Source: Cordilura impudica (taxonomy: Eukaryota > Arthropoda > Insecta > Diptera > Scathophagidae). Taken from it: a DNA stretch of 64,000 nucleotides. Where the stretch lies: assembly GCA_963682025.1 (NCBI GenBank), contig OY821521.1:196613526-196677525 (forward strand), read 5' to 3'. Position numbers and translations under genes: made by a program. This document shows, piece by piece, positions 44,701 to 57,037 of this stretch. Position 1 is the stretch's first letter. Each line of letters starts with the position of its first letter. Below the pieces are notes generated by a model. That model ran no database searches, was not told the DNA's origin, and worked only from the letters and a program-made list of their open reading frames with translations.

Positions 44701-45994
44701 GTAAAAATTTTAGTAAAATTTTTTGGTTTTTTTTTTTAGTGAAAAATTTTTAGTGCACTTTAAAATATAGTTTTCATCTCAAATGTCTTAAAACTTCAAT
44801 GATCCTTAAACATTTTTAAGGAGTATTCACTTAAAAAACATTTTTATTCAGTTTTTTCACCAAAAAATTGCCATAAAATTGTGCTTTTAAGTAAATTTGT
44901 TTTTACGTGAAATTTTTATGCGACGCCGCACAGTGGGGCTAATCCCCACTGTTGCACTTTTTTTTTTCGTAAAAACCAAGTTTTGGTGAAAATTCCAGAA
45001 AAATATGAGCCGAAATCAAAAATCCCAAAAGAGGGATCGTTAAAGAGTAATTTGAGTGTGCGCCGGTGGAATTTAATCTTCTTTTTATTCTATATTCTAT
45101 TCCTTTAAATTTTTTTTTATATCGAATGAATGATGTTTTTGAATTTCAATTGATAGTGTTTAATTAAAAAAATTTTTAATTAATTGTTTTTGAAACCATT
45201 TTAAATAATATTTTTGAATTTAAAGAAAATGAAACAAACCTTTACAATGAAATCAACAATTCCCAAATTATTATTTTTGATGTTGTCGAGTGTTTGCGGT
45301 TGTTCATCGTAGTCCGCTTCTGCAGCACATAAATATCGTAGTATACCATATTCCAAGGAATCTCTAAAATAAGAAGTGATAATTTTTCTTTAGGAAATAT
45401 TAAATATTTGTTTCAACAAATATTTATATTACTCTGAATAATTAGATACTTTGGAGGATACAAATTGATTCATATTACACATTGTTATAGCTGGAAAAGG
45501 CACCTTCAATATGGATGTCGGATGTGGACTAATGCCAATAATTACGGGCGTACTATCCCATTTGACATAAACGTTTGATATTAGGTTTACAACAGTTATA
45601 AAGGCCGCTATAAACGAAGAAAGGAAAAATAATCTGAAATTATAAATAAAAGAAAATTTAGACAACATATTAACACATTTGTTAAAATATAATAAATTAT
45701 ATTAAAGAGAGACCGCTCGTATTAGAAAAATATTTTAAATAAATATTTGTTTTATACACTATTTTGATTAACTTAAACTTGCACTCACTTTTCCCATATA
45801 GTCAACGAACTATCTGCTAAATATTTTAGACCATGCAAAGTGGTTTCTTGAAAAAATTTTTTAATATTTCCCATACAATACATTTGTAAAATATCACTTT
45901 TCTTAAGTTTCCTTTGATAATGATTCGCCATGATTAGGATAAATTTTTTTCTCAATTGTTTTCCCCAAAAATTCTTGTAAATTCTACTGAACAT
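41787..45994 (-). CDS. Pickpocket-type DEG/ENaC sodium channel subunit
   Basis: Exons 45994-45789, 45633-45433, 45363-45240, 43121-42973, 42891-42776, 42691-42014 and 41962-41787 give 549 aa in consistent phases. The protein is an amiloride-sensitive-type cation channel subunit of the insect pickpocket family, acting at the plasma membrane. Visible features: cytosolic FFQETTLHGLKYL, TM1 (~70-88, FFLSSFIAAFITVVNLI), FPAITMCN, and a large extracellular loop with many cysteines (CERECETDFQYQQCFCIPY). TM2 (~496-515) carries the pore motif GLFMGFS with the G-x-S selectivity filter at 503-505, followed by EIVYF. Translation was started at ATG 45994; an upstream TTG-initiated extension is not used. 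Intron 3 is 2.1 kb and contains repeats. An alternative last exon is possible at 38503-38435. Which Drosophila ppk it corresponds to was not determined. Confidence 0.92.
43335..43640 (+). mobile_element. Dispersed repeat family B, in channel gene intron
   Basis: It contains AGACAGACAGACATAGCTAC, TATCAAACGGAATGACAAAC, and ends TACCCTCTGCACAGTGGTGT. It is collinear with other family B copies and lies in intron 3 of the channel gene. Confidence 0.65.
43680..44925. repeat. T-rich low-complexity tract
   Basis: Long runs of T with GAAAAATTTTT-type units and short duplicated phrases (TTGTCAACTWMAATTTTT at 43921 and 44101, ACGACGTGGTTGGAATTA at 43942 and 44121). The minus frame 44284-44595 (lysine/phenylalanine only) is a by-product. 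It is intronic in the channel gene. Confidence 0.6.
44929..45060. mobile_element. Short CGCCG-flanked element, Transib-like ends
   Basis: 132 bp between perfect CGCCG copies (44924-44928 and 45061-45065). The left end is CACAGTGGGG and the right end reads GAGTGTG (CACACTC on the other strand). A perfect CAGTGGGG/CCCCACTG hairpin starts at the left end. The five-base GC-rich duplication and CACAGTG start resemble the Transib at 58912, but the ends match each other poorly. Confidence 0.45.
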
Positions 45995-46003
45995 CACAGC
46001 CAA

Positions 46004-48125
46004 ACTTTCGATATTTATATAATTTTAGAATTTGTATTTAATTATGCAAAAAACTATTAACTATTTTTTTTCCTCTATTAATTAATAGTATTAGCTTATA
46101 ATGTTAAACTAATTATAGTGTTTGAAGAGTATTTGTAATTATGTAAGGAATTCGTTATATATGAATCGTAACTAATTGTAGATTTAAATGCTGGATTACC
46201 CAACCGTAATTGTAATGTACAGCAGTCGTAGTGTATCGTGGCGGTTTCGCAAAATCATTTTGTTTAAATTTTATATGTTTTATATTTAGTACATATATAT
46301 ATTTTATTAATTTTATCTTTAGCTATCAAAAACGCTATACAACAATCTTCCGACTCTTACACAGGGTAATTAACCTTTAATACTGTTACTTTTTACTCGT
46401 TATTAATAAAAAAAAATTGAATTTTATTTAATAAAATTGTAACTTTAACAATTTCTAATAGATTCTAACAGACAAGGACTTATTTTATTCATTAATAAAC
46501 GTACTTTCAAATGAAAATAAGAAAAAAATAGGGTTTCAAATAAAGTATTAGAAAATAAAGGCTCCAAAGTTGAAAAAATTGCATATTTGAAATAATTTGG
46601 ATAATACTTTCACATTGGTGTGTTAAACGTAAAAACAAACACATACATACTTTTCCCTCTTTTTTCTTATATTTATACTAGTACGCCCGTCGTGCTTCGC
46701 TACGACTTACAGAGACTTATTGATATGCATGTTTTCATAATCGATTTTTCCTACAAAGTTTGTATTGTGCAATTAAAACATTTTATTTTATATTTTTATA
46801 CATTCCGTTTGTAACGCTTCGAAAAATGCATTTGCGATCCCATAAAGTATATACATATATTCTTGATCCTTATAACAACTTGAGCCAAAATAGCGATGTT
46901 CGTTCGTCCGTATGTCCGTCTGTCTGTCGAAATCACCCTCATTCACAAAATAAACTATTTATCTGGGTAATGTTATGTTAATATTGGTTGTAATTATTTC
47001 GAGCAGTTTAGTCTTAAAAATGGGGTAAATCGGGTATCATTGTGCCGATATATGTCCTATAAAAAAATTTTAAAAATTAAGTGTGTTTGTCGTAATAATT
47101 TAGTATTAAATTTAAACCATTGTGGAGAGTACCAAAGATTTGGCACAGCCGAATTTAAAACTTTAACTTGTTTTTATTTCAATGCTTTCTGATATATATT
47201 TTAATTTTTTTATTCCGTTGCAAAAATGATAAAATTTTTTTGAGAAAACAGATTTTCCAAATTAAATCTGGCAACACTTAAAGATTGGGCTTGAATTTAT
47301 AATATAATTTAACAATTTTTGTATTTTAGCGGTTTTTGGTTTTTGGCGATTTTTAATTTTATCGATTTTTGATTTTGCCGATTTTTCACTTTGAAGATTT
47401 TTCTTTTAGGCGATTTATATATTTCCCATTGGTACCTAATGTACTTGCCAAAAGTTTCAAGACTTTCGCTTCTACAGTACTTCATATTTTTTTTGTATAT
47501 AAGGTGCCATGCCCACTAATCGCCTTTTTTCTCTGACTACTCAAATTAATATCTGATGAATCCGCACAAAACGTCAAGGATTTCCCTTTTAAAGTACTTT
47601 AGTTATAGGATATTATATATTTACTTTGTATGGGCGCTGCTATGCCCAATGCACCGACACTCCAAATTTTTGTTCGACTAATCACATGAATAAGTTATGG
47701 GCTCACGCATAGTCCCAAGACTCTCACTATTACAGTACTCCAGCAATATGACATTTAATATTTTCTTTGTATCAGAATTGCCACGCCCATTGGTCTAATG
47801 CCCCCATCTTTTGTTCTATTATTAACGTGAGGGAATTTTCGAGATATGACGATTTGAGCTTTTTTACTTTGGACTTAAAAGAAAGAAAAAAAAAGAAAAA
47901 AATCGTTGGAGCGGTTTTCTAGTAACGGCCACTTTGTTTTTTTTTGTATTTTTTTGTTAATTCATTTATTTAATTATTTCTTTTTATTTCTTTTCTTTTT
48001 AATTATTTTAAATTAGTAATAAACAAAAATAATAAATATATTAACAAATATATAAATATATACAAAAAGAGCTCTTTGCGAGTCATTTATTTTTTTTAGA
48101 GAGTAATCTTATATTTTACATGTAG
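46004..48125. other. Upstream region of the channel gene
   Basis: Includes an inverted family B repeat (46800-47165). A degenerate repeat occurs at ~47480-47860, where GCCATGCCCA, GCTATGCCCA and GCCACGCCCA recur about every 130-180 bp. No gene was seen. Confidence 0.45.
46800..47165 (-). mobile_element. Dispersed repeat family B, inverted copy
   Basis: TTGATCCTTATAACAACTTG and CGTCCGTATGTCCGTCTGTC precede GGCACAGCCGAATTTAA. This is the reverse order of the family B copy at 30785. Confidence 0.65.
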
Positions 48126-48129
48126 ATAT

Positions 48130-49900
48130 ACATTTTCTTAAAAAATTACCTTTTCTTATAGAATATCTTTTCTTAAAAAAGTACATTTTTAAAAATTACA
48201 TTTTCTTATAAAAATATCTTTCTTAAAAAGTAAATTTTCTTAAAAATATGTAGTTTTATAAAAAATACGTTTCCTTAAAAAAGTACCTTTTCTTAAAAAA
48301 GTCCCTTTTTTAAAAAGTAACTCTTCTTAAAAATGTACATTTTCTTACAAAATTACCTTTCCTTAAAAAAGTACCTTTTTTTAAAAAAGTACCTCTTTTT
48401 AAAAAGTAATTCTTCTGAAAAAAGTACCTTTCCTTAAAAAGTACTTTTTCTTAAAAAAGACAGGACATTTTCTTACAAAATCCCCTTTCCTTAAAAAAGT
48501 ACATTTTCTTAAAAAAATACCCTTACTTTAAAAAGTACTTTTTGGTAAAAAAGTGCCTTTTCTTAAAAAAGTCAATTTTCTTAAAAAGTACCTTTTCTTA
48601 AAAAAATTAAATTTTTTAAAAAAGTATTTTTTCTTAAAAAAGTTAATATTTTTAAAAATTACCTCTTCATAAAAAAGTACCTTTTCTTAAAAAATTACCT
48701 TCCTTTAAAAAGTACCTTTTCTTAAAAAAGTACCTTTCCTTGTGCATTTTCTTACAAAATCCCCTTTCCTTAAAAGTACCTTTTCTTAAAAACGTACCTT
48801 TTCTTAAAGAAGTATCTTTTCTTAAAAAAGTACCTTTTCTTAAAAAAAAAATGCCTTCTCTAATAAAAGAACCTTTTCTTAAAAAAGTACCTTTTCTTAA
48901 AATAATACCTTTAAGTAAAAAAGTAGCTTTTCTTAAAAGAGTACCTCTTCTTAAAAAAGTACCTTTTCTTAAAAAGGACATTTTCTTTAAAAGTAACTTT
49001 TCTTAAAGAAGTACCTTTTCTAAAAAATTACATTTTCTTAAAAAGTAACTTTTCTTAAAGAAGTACCTTTTCTAAAAAATGTACATTTTCTTAAAAAAGT
49101 ATCTTTTCTTGAAAAAGTACCTTTTCTTAAAGAAGCGCCTTTCTTAAAGAAGTACATTTTCTTAAAAAGTAAATTTTCTTAAAAAAGTACTTTTTTTTAA
49201 AGTAACTCTTCTTAAAAAAGTAACTCTTCTTAAAAAATAACTGTTATTAAAAAAGTACCTTTTCTTAAAATAGTATCTTTTCTTAAAAAAGTACCTTTCT
49301 TAAAAATATCTTTTCTTACATTTTCTTAAGAAGTACCTTTTCAAAAAAAATAAATTGTCTTAAAAAATCCCCTTTTGTTAAAAAGTACCTTTTCTTAAGA
49401 AAAAATACCTTCTTTAAAAAATACGTTTTCTTAAAAAGTACCTTTTCTTAAAAATTACATTTTCCTAAAAAAGTTCAGTTTCTTATAAAAGTTCATTTTC
49501 ATAGAAAAGACATTTTCCTAAAAAAAAAAAACATATTCCTTAAGAAGTAAATTTTCTTCAACAACTACATTTTCTTTAAAAAATACCATTTCTTAAAAGT
49601 GCATTTTCTTAAAGGGTAAATCAAAAAAGAAAAAAATACTTTCTTTAAAAAATACGTTTTCTTAAAAAGTACCTTTTCTTAAAAATTACATTTTCCTAAA
49701 AAAGTTCAGTTTCTTATAAAAGTTCATTTTCATAAAAGTAAATTTTCTTCAACAACTACATTTTCTTTAAAAAATACCATTTCTTAAAAGTGCATTTTCT
49801 TAAAGAGTAAATCAAAAAAAAAACTTTTCTTAAGAAAGTTCCTTTATGGAAAAACTTCCTTTTATTAAAAATGTGAATTTCCTTAAAAAATTACCCTTTC
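48130..49900 (-). repeat. Minisatellite array, inverted copy of the 18-bp unit
   Basis: About 1.75 kb of TTTTCTTAAAAAAGTACC units, the complement of the unit at 38880-40290. It includes a larger direct duplication (49392-49620 and 49628-49812). A few similar units lie at 56490-56560. Frames such as 48667-48981 are the repeat read as lysine/leucine/phenylalanine peptides. Confidence 0.85.
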
Positions 49901-50950
49901 TTCAAAAGCACATTAAAAGTAAAAGTTTATTTGTAACGACCCTTCGCTTTAAGCTCTGTCTGTCAGAGAACTTTGCTACTTATAATAACGGCCGTGCTCA
50001 TGGAAAATGGGGTGATGATCTTGTTGCTACTAAACAAAGCAGAATCTTTTACAGAATAATATTAAATTTTTGGTAGCTCTCGATTACCAAAAAAAAAAAA
50101 CAACAACAGCAAAAAAAAATAATATGAAAGGTAAAGGACAAATAAATGAAAATTAAAAAATGAAAATCTTTTAATAGAAGAGGTGTATGATGGAATATTA
50201 AAATATGAAGTTAAAATTTCATTGTGAATTTAAACAAAAACAATATTTATTTCTACTAGCAGATTCCAGCGCTCGAAATTCGAGTGCAAATTCTAGGTAG
50301 CTTTATTTTTCAACTTAGCCAATTCAGAAACCAACACTTTTATGGTTTATTATTACTGTGAATGAAGATAACAAACTCATTAACAAACACATTATCGAAG
50401 TTAATAAAACACACATAACATATGTATAATTTTATGTATTTGTAAGCAGCAACTTTAAATGCAATTTACTCAAAATAAAGGAAAAAATTAAAAACTCTGT
50501 AAATCTGCTAAAAAGAAATACCTTTCAAATAATATACGTTTGGTCAAAATCGGATCAAACGGTAGAACAAAACATCGGTCACAAGAAATCGCATAGCCTA
50601 TTAATATTATATATATATTATAAAAAAACATCTCTAAATTACTAATATTTTGAAACATATGAAAAAAGTTTAAAATTATAATAATATTTTCTTTACATTA
50701 AATAATTTTAAAGTAACAATTAATTAATTATTTATGGAGTATTTTGTTTTTCTTTTGGATAAATTTATAAAAAAAAAACACGTTAGTTACAAAAATTATG
50801 ATGCGAGTCTTTAATATGTATATGAAATTAGAACATAAAAAAAGATAATTGTTTCGAATATAAAAACTAATTAAAAAAAAGAATAACTTACTGAATGGTT
50901 AATTACCAAATTGAGTAATTTTAACAATAAAATATAAAAAAACAACTCAC

Positions 50951-51031
50951 GGTTTGAAATGGTCCATCGATGACGCCAGGCCTGAAGTCAGTTGTAGACG
51001 GAGTATCCTTTTCTGGTCTTCTTTCATTAAA
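50951..51031 (-). other. Orphan candidate exon
   Basis: A locally GC-richer 81-bp stretch on the minus strand ends in a strong donor (CC|GTGAGT) and follows an AAAG acceptor-like site. One frame contains an ATG at 51027 (MKEDQKRILRLQLTSGLASS, and so on). Another reads NERRPEKDTPSTTDFRPGVI, and so on. No partner exon could be placed between here and the channel gene, and no family was recognised. Confidence 0.3.
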
Positions 51032-51204
51032 CTTTAATATCACTCAATTATATTGTATTTTATTTGTGTTTTAATAAAAAAAAAGTAGTAATAATATGTG
51101 TGTGAAGGTGTGTATGGTAATTGTGAGTAATAATATATATCATCATTAAGTCTTAGAAAATTAATTAATGTTGAAAATATTTTTTAAGTTTTAAAATTAA
51201 ACAA

Positions 51205-51650
51205 GTAAGAGTGTTAAATTCGGCTATGCCGAATCTTTGATACCCTCCAACTGGGCTTTACGTTTACATTAATATCTGGACTTCTTGCACTATTTGTAAC
51301 AAATGTATATAAAATATTTGAATATGTAAACACTTTGATAAACCTATTACTGAATTATTACAACAAATGCTCTGAATTTTCAGCATTTTATACAGGTGTC
51401 TACATATTTTAGGTCATAAATTGGCACAATGACACCCGATTTATCCAATTTTAAATACTAACCTGATCCAGATAATTACAAACAATATTAAGTTTAATCA
51501 GGTAAATGGTTTATTTTGTAATTTTCTTTTTAATTTAAATTTTTTAATATAAAGGTGCATTTTATTTTTTACAATCCTTTTCAATTTTCCAGACCTATTA
51601 GTATAAGGCACATTTGTGAGTCCGCATAGATCAACTTTCAACTCTTACTT
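51205..51650 (+). mobile_element. Dispersed repeat family B with inverted ends
   Basis: It starts AACAAGTAAGAGTGTTAAAT and finishes ACTCTTACTTGTTTTT, an inverted 12-base terminus. GGCTATGCCGAATCTTTGAT is near the left end. The ACGGACGG block is lost from this copy. Confidence 0.65.
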
Positions 51651-52020
51651 GTTTTTATTGTATTAAATCTATTTTTGTTTCTTTAAATTAATTAAGATAA
51701 TTAAGATGAAAATATTTAACAAATTGTTTTTTTTTTTTAGTTAATATCTGAACATTTTACTGATACAAGGCAAAACTAAAACTGCCAAAAATTTCAGTCA
51801 AAACTATTTTGAATGTATTTGTTAAATATCGCATAATTTTTTTAAATTTTAAACTTTAAAGTCTTTTTAAGTGTGGTAATAACTCTATAATATGAAGGAA
51901 GTAAATATGTGGATTCTTTAATAACAAGGACAAGAATGAAACACTTTTTTGTGCATTACATTAAAATATTATAAATTTGAACATAATTAATTTTAGAAAC
52001 ATAATTAATTTTAGAAAAAT

Positions 52021-52247
52021 GTCCGATTCGTTTTTCGATGATGCTGAAAACACATCAAAGAAATACAGAACATAAAGATTTTGCTTCAGTTAGTTGAGAG
52101 ACGAGAAGCTAATGAATGGCTGGAGCAGGTCAAAGGTGACGACTATAAATGCGGATGCAAGGCTTTTGAAAATATATTAAAATGCGATAAATCAGATCTA
52201 AGTATACATGCTTATAACCACTGTTATAAAAAATCTTTTAAAACCAA
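52021..52247 (+). pseudogene. hAT-type zinc-finger N-terminus, interrupted
   Basis: A plus frame reads WLEQVKGDDYKCGCKAFENI, then KCDKSDLSIHAYNHCYKKS. The C-x-C...H-x-x-x-x-H spacing with KSDL-x-x-H is the BED-like zinc finger at the start of some hAT-derived proteins. A short preceding ORF (MSDSFFDDAENTSKKYR, stop at 52075) may be its original start. A hAT insertion at 52248 splits it. After the insertion the frame resumes at 53466 and stops within a few codons. Confidence 0.5.
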
Positions 52248-53457
52248 CAGTATTGCCATAATTTGAAATTGTAAAGATGCTAAATTGCAAAAAAAGATGC
52301 TTAAACGTACTGGAGTCTAAAAAAAAGATGCTAAATTTTTTTTTCAAATTTCATTACCTTTATATTGAAAAATTATATACTTATTAATAAATTCTTTGGT
52401 TTTCAAATCGAAAAATTAATATAAAACATATGTTTAGATTTATATTTTTTAAATTTTACTTAAAATTATTTTGGATTTCATCTGAAATTTTTTTTAACAT
52501 CAAATTGAGTTTATTTTAAACTTAAATTAAATATTTTTAATTTTAGAGGGATTTTTTTTTATTTAAAATATAACAGAAATTACATTATCAAAAGATACGA
52601 TTATATTAGAATAATTGGTTTATGGAATCTAACATTTCTGTGATGTCTTCATCTTCAAGTTCTTCTTGGCTCTGATATTTTTCTGACGATCGACTTTTAT
52701 CAACGACATCGCTCAGTATATTGTAAGTGTGACAGCACCGATTTTTCAATTTCAATCCTTCTTTTATACGTATTTTATTCTGTTCGAAATTTGCTTTTAA
52801 CTAAAGCCATTAAACTAAACAAACGTTCAACTTCGGCTTTTGAGAAAGACAAAACTAATATAGACAAAACAAATATTGATTACTCCTTAAATGGATTTTC
52901 GCCAATAGAATTTTTCAATCCATAAAGAGGTTGTATTCAGTGTTGTATTCCAGTTTTGTTCTGTGATATAACTCCATTGGATTTGAATTTTTTCTGTTTC
53001 AGATGATATAAATTTAAACTCTTCTAATATATTGGTTATCTGTTCTTTCACCCGATTTAATGTGTTTTGTATTGAAAATTTTGGCATTTTTTTAATACAA
53101 TAATATTTTTTGGCAATAGACTTTCTAATTCATTAAAAACTGTTGTTGGTGTTTACATTCTTCTATTTCAAAATGTTTTGTTATATTTGTTGATAGAAAC
53201 TAGTAGAGTGGTAAAAGGAGTAGTACACAAAATTACTGTACTAACTTTGAGAAATTAAAACATATCAATACCATTAAAATTATATATTCAAAAATATTGA
53301 AAAAAAAAAAAAAATAATTAAAAAAAGATGCTAAAAGCAACTTTTTATTAATAAAAGATTCTAAGTTAGCATCTAGCATCTTTTGATAAATTTTGGATGC
53401 TAAACGACAAAAAAAGTTGCTAAATCTAGCAACTAAAAAGCTAAAACGGCAACACTG
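52248..53457 (-). mobile_element. hAT transposon with 8-bp target duplication
   Basis: 1,210 bp with ends CAGTATTGCC and the inverse of CAGTGTTGCC, typical of hAT elements. It is flanked by perfect AAAACCAA at 52240-52247 and 53458-53465. GATGCTAAA-type subterminal repeats occur at both ends. Only the transposase C-terminal part remains, on the minus strand. Confidence 0.9.
52600..53095 (-). pseudogene. hAT transposase C-terminal remnant
   Basis: Minus-strand pieces: a frame from 53087 (MPKFSIQNTLNRVKEQIT) and, after frameshifts, SKAEVERLFSLMALVKSKFR (~52780-52850), which is the conserved hAT dimerisation region. An acidic tail (SQEELEDEDITEMLDS, ~52625-52680) follows. The catalytic N-terminal part is deleted. 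It lies wholly within the TSD-bounded element. Confidence 0.7.
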
Positions 53458-54584
53458 AAAACCAAGAACAAATATTCTGTTTGAGTTATAACATCTCATT
53501 TGCAAGCCATTTTAATTGTGTAAATTTTAAATGCACATCTAGCCATATCAAAAAGATGAATTATACAGAATTGTAAAAATTCTTTTTTTTTTATAATATC
53601 TGTATGTTTTTTATATAATTCTTATGTAATTCTCATGATATTTTTATCTTATTTTTTATATTTTTATTATTTGTTTTTATGTTATTTTTACATAATTGAA
53701 ATTGAAAATGCACAAATTAAAAATAAATTTTAAAAAAGTAATGTAGGGAAAAAAGGGAATTTTTTTCATAAGCGTAGAGATTTCTGAAAAAATCTCCTGG
53801 CATCACTAGTACCTATTAAAAACCAATGTAAAAATTCAGAAGACAACCCGACGTAGACTTGCTTTGTTCAAAAGCTTCCATAAGACTGAATGAAATTGTG
53901 GCTTACTTTACTCTTTGATGAATATTTTCGTTTTTGTTCGGCTGTATACATATAAGAAGCCGATTAGAGTTCGGTTTACTCGTGCTGCTATGCATATGTT
54001 TGTGTGTTAACAAAAATATACGATATCCCAGTCATCATTTCGAAGATTGTTTTAACAAAAATTACCCTACTGTGTCTTCTTCGAGCACTTTTGATGATTA
54101 AAAACTGATTTATCACATGCGCTATTAGAAAAAGACTAGAAAATGATTTTTGCTTTCTCTTAAAAAGTGATTTATAGAAAAATTACATTAAATAGGACTC
54201 AAAAATGGGTCGAAACTGATCACAAAAGCGGATAAAAAGGACTCTAAAGAAAATTCGCGGGTAAGGTAATATATAATCCCAACAAAAGAATATTTTGTGA
54301 TCAGCAAAAGGGCGCATTTATGACTGTTTTAATAGCACATATGAATCAAAAAGACTCTACATGATCATTTATTGCATAAAATGCTTACTGGGATTTTATT
54401 CACTATCTGTAGAAACAGGTTTTTTAAGTAAAACAAATCTGCACACAATTTCAATTCAATTTCGTTCACAATGATACGATCACTTTGTTTACTAGCTAGC
54501 AGTAAAATAAGGAAATAGTATTATAATACAGCGTAATGATGAATTGTACTTCTCAATTAGTTTATTTTTAATGTGCCATAAGAA

Positions 54585-54870
54585 GTTCGGTTTGTGCTAA
54601 GAAAAGCATGAATATATGTTTCCCAGGGCGAAGCTTCATCATTGCACATTGATTGAGTTGAGCTCCGCGACTATTCATAATGTGAATAGCTCGTGTCTGA
54701 AATTTTTGGTAGTTGGGAATGGCGTTTGTGTTAAGAAAAGCATAAATGCATGTTTCCCAGGGCGAGGCTCGATCATTGCACATTGATTGAGCTGAGCTCC
54801 GCGGTTATTCTTAATGTGGATAACTCTTGAAACAAATTTTTGGGAATGGCGTTTGCCTCCGTTCCCGACA
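54585..54870 (-). repeat. Two tandem ~130-bp repeats with a shared frame
   Basis: AAGAAAAGCATRAATRYATG, TTTCCCAGGGCGARGCT and CATTGCACATTGATTGAG occur in both halves. The minus strand encodes RGAQLNQCAM-x-x-RPGKH in each repeat. The protein match could be simply due to the DNA repeat. No family was recognised. Confidence 0.6.
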
Positions 54871-55699
54871 TTAAATAACAAATTTTAAAAATTTATTGTA
54901 ATTAACGTCTTTTTTTAACATCTGACAAACAATAATATTTTTCTAAACACCAATTTTTTTACAGGGTTTTATGGTTTACCTACCTACTACTTTTGAATGC
55001 AAGTATGCAGGGTTTATACATGTACTAAAAATACAACTCTTAAAACCATACTATTTTTGCAACTCTAAAAATTTCAGAATTTTATATAAATAAAATAAAA
55101 TACCGATTTATTTTAATATGCGCTTATTATGGATATACATATACAGAATATATGAATATTATTTATAGTATTTTGATATTGGCAACAGTAGTATGTATCA
55201 ATTTGTAACATTTTGTGATGTTATAAAAATCGCAGAATATTGATTTTATATAGTTTCTTTTATTAATTAATTAACTTAAATATTACACCAAAAAATATTG
55301 ATATTGATGAATTTTTATATTATTAACAGAACGACCACAAAAACAACATGTACAAATATGACAAAATACAAAATTTAGGAAAACGTCATATTTTTTTTTA
55401 CCTTTTCAGTGATTTCTCGGCACCTATGAAACCTATTGTCATGATTTAGAAACAGAAGCCTTCTCATGATGTTAGTGAATTAGTGAATCATTCTCACTAA
55501 AAACAAGCGCCATAGCTGTCCCATTGAGGGCGTTATCACAAGAACACATATTCAAATCATATTTTCTCAGGACTTTTTTTACTTCTTCGCTCAATTCTCG
55601 GGACCAGATTAACCGATTTGGACGATTTTAAATAGCAAACTTTTCAGGATATTAGTGAATCATTTTTTATAGCAACGAGCATCCTAGCTATCCGATTGA

Positions 55700-55890
55700 A
55701 GCCGTCATCGTGATTTCCAGAGACGGATTGACGGACAGACGGACAGCCGGACAGACGGACATCGCTATATCAACTTCGCTTGTTATAAGGATCACAAATA
55801 TATATATTTTACGGGGTCCAGATTTTTTTTCTAATTATTACAAACGAAATGACAAACTTATATATATATACCCTCTGCACACTGGAGTGG
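55700..55890 (+). mobile_element. Dispersed repeat family B, right part
   Basis: ACGGACAGACGGACAGCCGG, then ACATCGCTATATCAACTTCG, ACGAAATGACAAACTTATAT and CTCTGCACACTGGAGTGG. Confidence 0.7.
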
Positions 55891-57037
55891 AGGGTATAAT
55901 AAAAAAAAAAAAAAATCATCTATGGACACCCATGTTTTTAATAAGTATTTATAAAATTCTTATTATTTTTCTTTTTTATGTTATCGATATTGTGACTGTA
56001 ATATTTTTGGTATCTTGCTTTTGTCTTTTAATAGTATATCATTCTTTCAACTTTAAATTAATTTTCCCTTTTTTTCTTTTTGTATTTTCTCACTTAAAAT
56101 TATGAAATTTTGTATGTACTGATGAAAATTCTAAGCACTGTTTTCACTCTTGTTATCTTTATGGTTGGAGATGAAAATTTCAGGAATTTCAATTGTTGTT
56201 AAATCAAGTATATCGGAATTCATTGACCATCGAATTTATCACAAGTTATTATAATCTTCAATTGCACCAATTAACCAATTTAACCCAAATTTGTCACAGA
56301 CGATTAATTCTAGAATTTAACAAAAATTTACAATAATATTAAGGATATCTGGCCCTTGCAAATTATAAATTTATTCAATTCAGTTGAAATGTTAGAAGAA
56401 ATAGCAGCACGTTTTAATTATAGAAAAAAAAAATATGATGCAAACCAATTCAATAATAACGCACTCATATATAATTTCATAAGAAGGTAACATTTCTTAA
56501 AAAGTACATTTTCCAAAAACATGAGCTTTTTTTTAAAAAAAAAACTTTTTCTTAAAAAGCACTTACTATAGAGTAATTAGAGATACAAATTACTGTTTTT
56601 GGATGCTTTAATAATCACTCTTCCAGATCATGAGTTGTGCTCAGGAGAGCTGTTAGGAAAGTTATTTTGTAGAGTGTAGTATAACCTTCAATTCTTAGAA
56701 ATGTATAAACACACACACACATACATACATGCAATCATAATGATTGCACTACAGATTTGTGTTATTCACTAGTTTTTTTTTAAGTAGTTGATGGTTGAAA
56801 GTATTTCTTACTCGATTTGCTTGAATTTTGTATTACCCCCGAAAAACAATTAAAAATGTTATTTAAATAATGTTAATAATGTTATTATTGCTGTTGCTAT
56901 ATAATTTCAAGAAAAGGTAATTAAATTGAAAAGATTGTCTATATTCTAGCTTGAAATTACTTTTTTATGACGTTTCATTAAGCATTTAGTAAGTATGTAA
57001 ATGTAAGTGTGGTTGGTTTATGTCTTTGTGTGTGTAT

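Larger units (their letters stand above)
49905..52015. other. Repeat-rich intergenic region
   Basis: 50265-50395 is the inverse of 35325-35455. A family B copy spans 51205-51650. One candidate exon is noted separately. Otherwise AT-rich with nothing recognised. Confidence 0.4.
53470..57029. other. Intergenic, repeats only
   Basis: Holds a tandem duplication (54585-54870), a family B copy (55700-55890) and a short CACA microsatellite (56710-56730). A few minisatellite-like units lie at 56490-56560. The 131-aa plus frame at 55710 runs through the repeat and is not a gene. Confidence 0.45.

Noticed and set aside
48667..49006. Overlapping lysine/leucine-rich frames on both strands
   Set aside because: They are the 18-bp minisatellite read in frame, with no start context or conserved content beyond the repeat.
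55710..56105. 131-aa plus-strand frame
   Set aside because: It begins inside a family B repeat and continues into AT-rich sequence giving a hydrophobic but featureless peptide.
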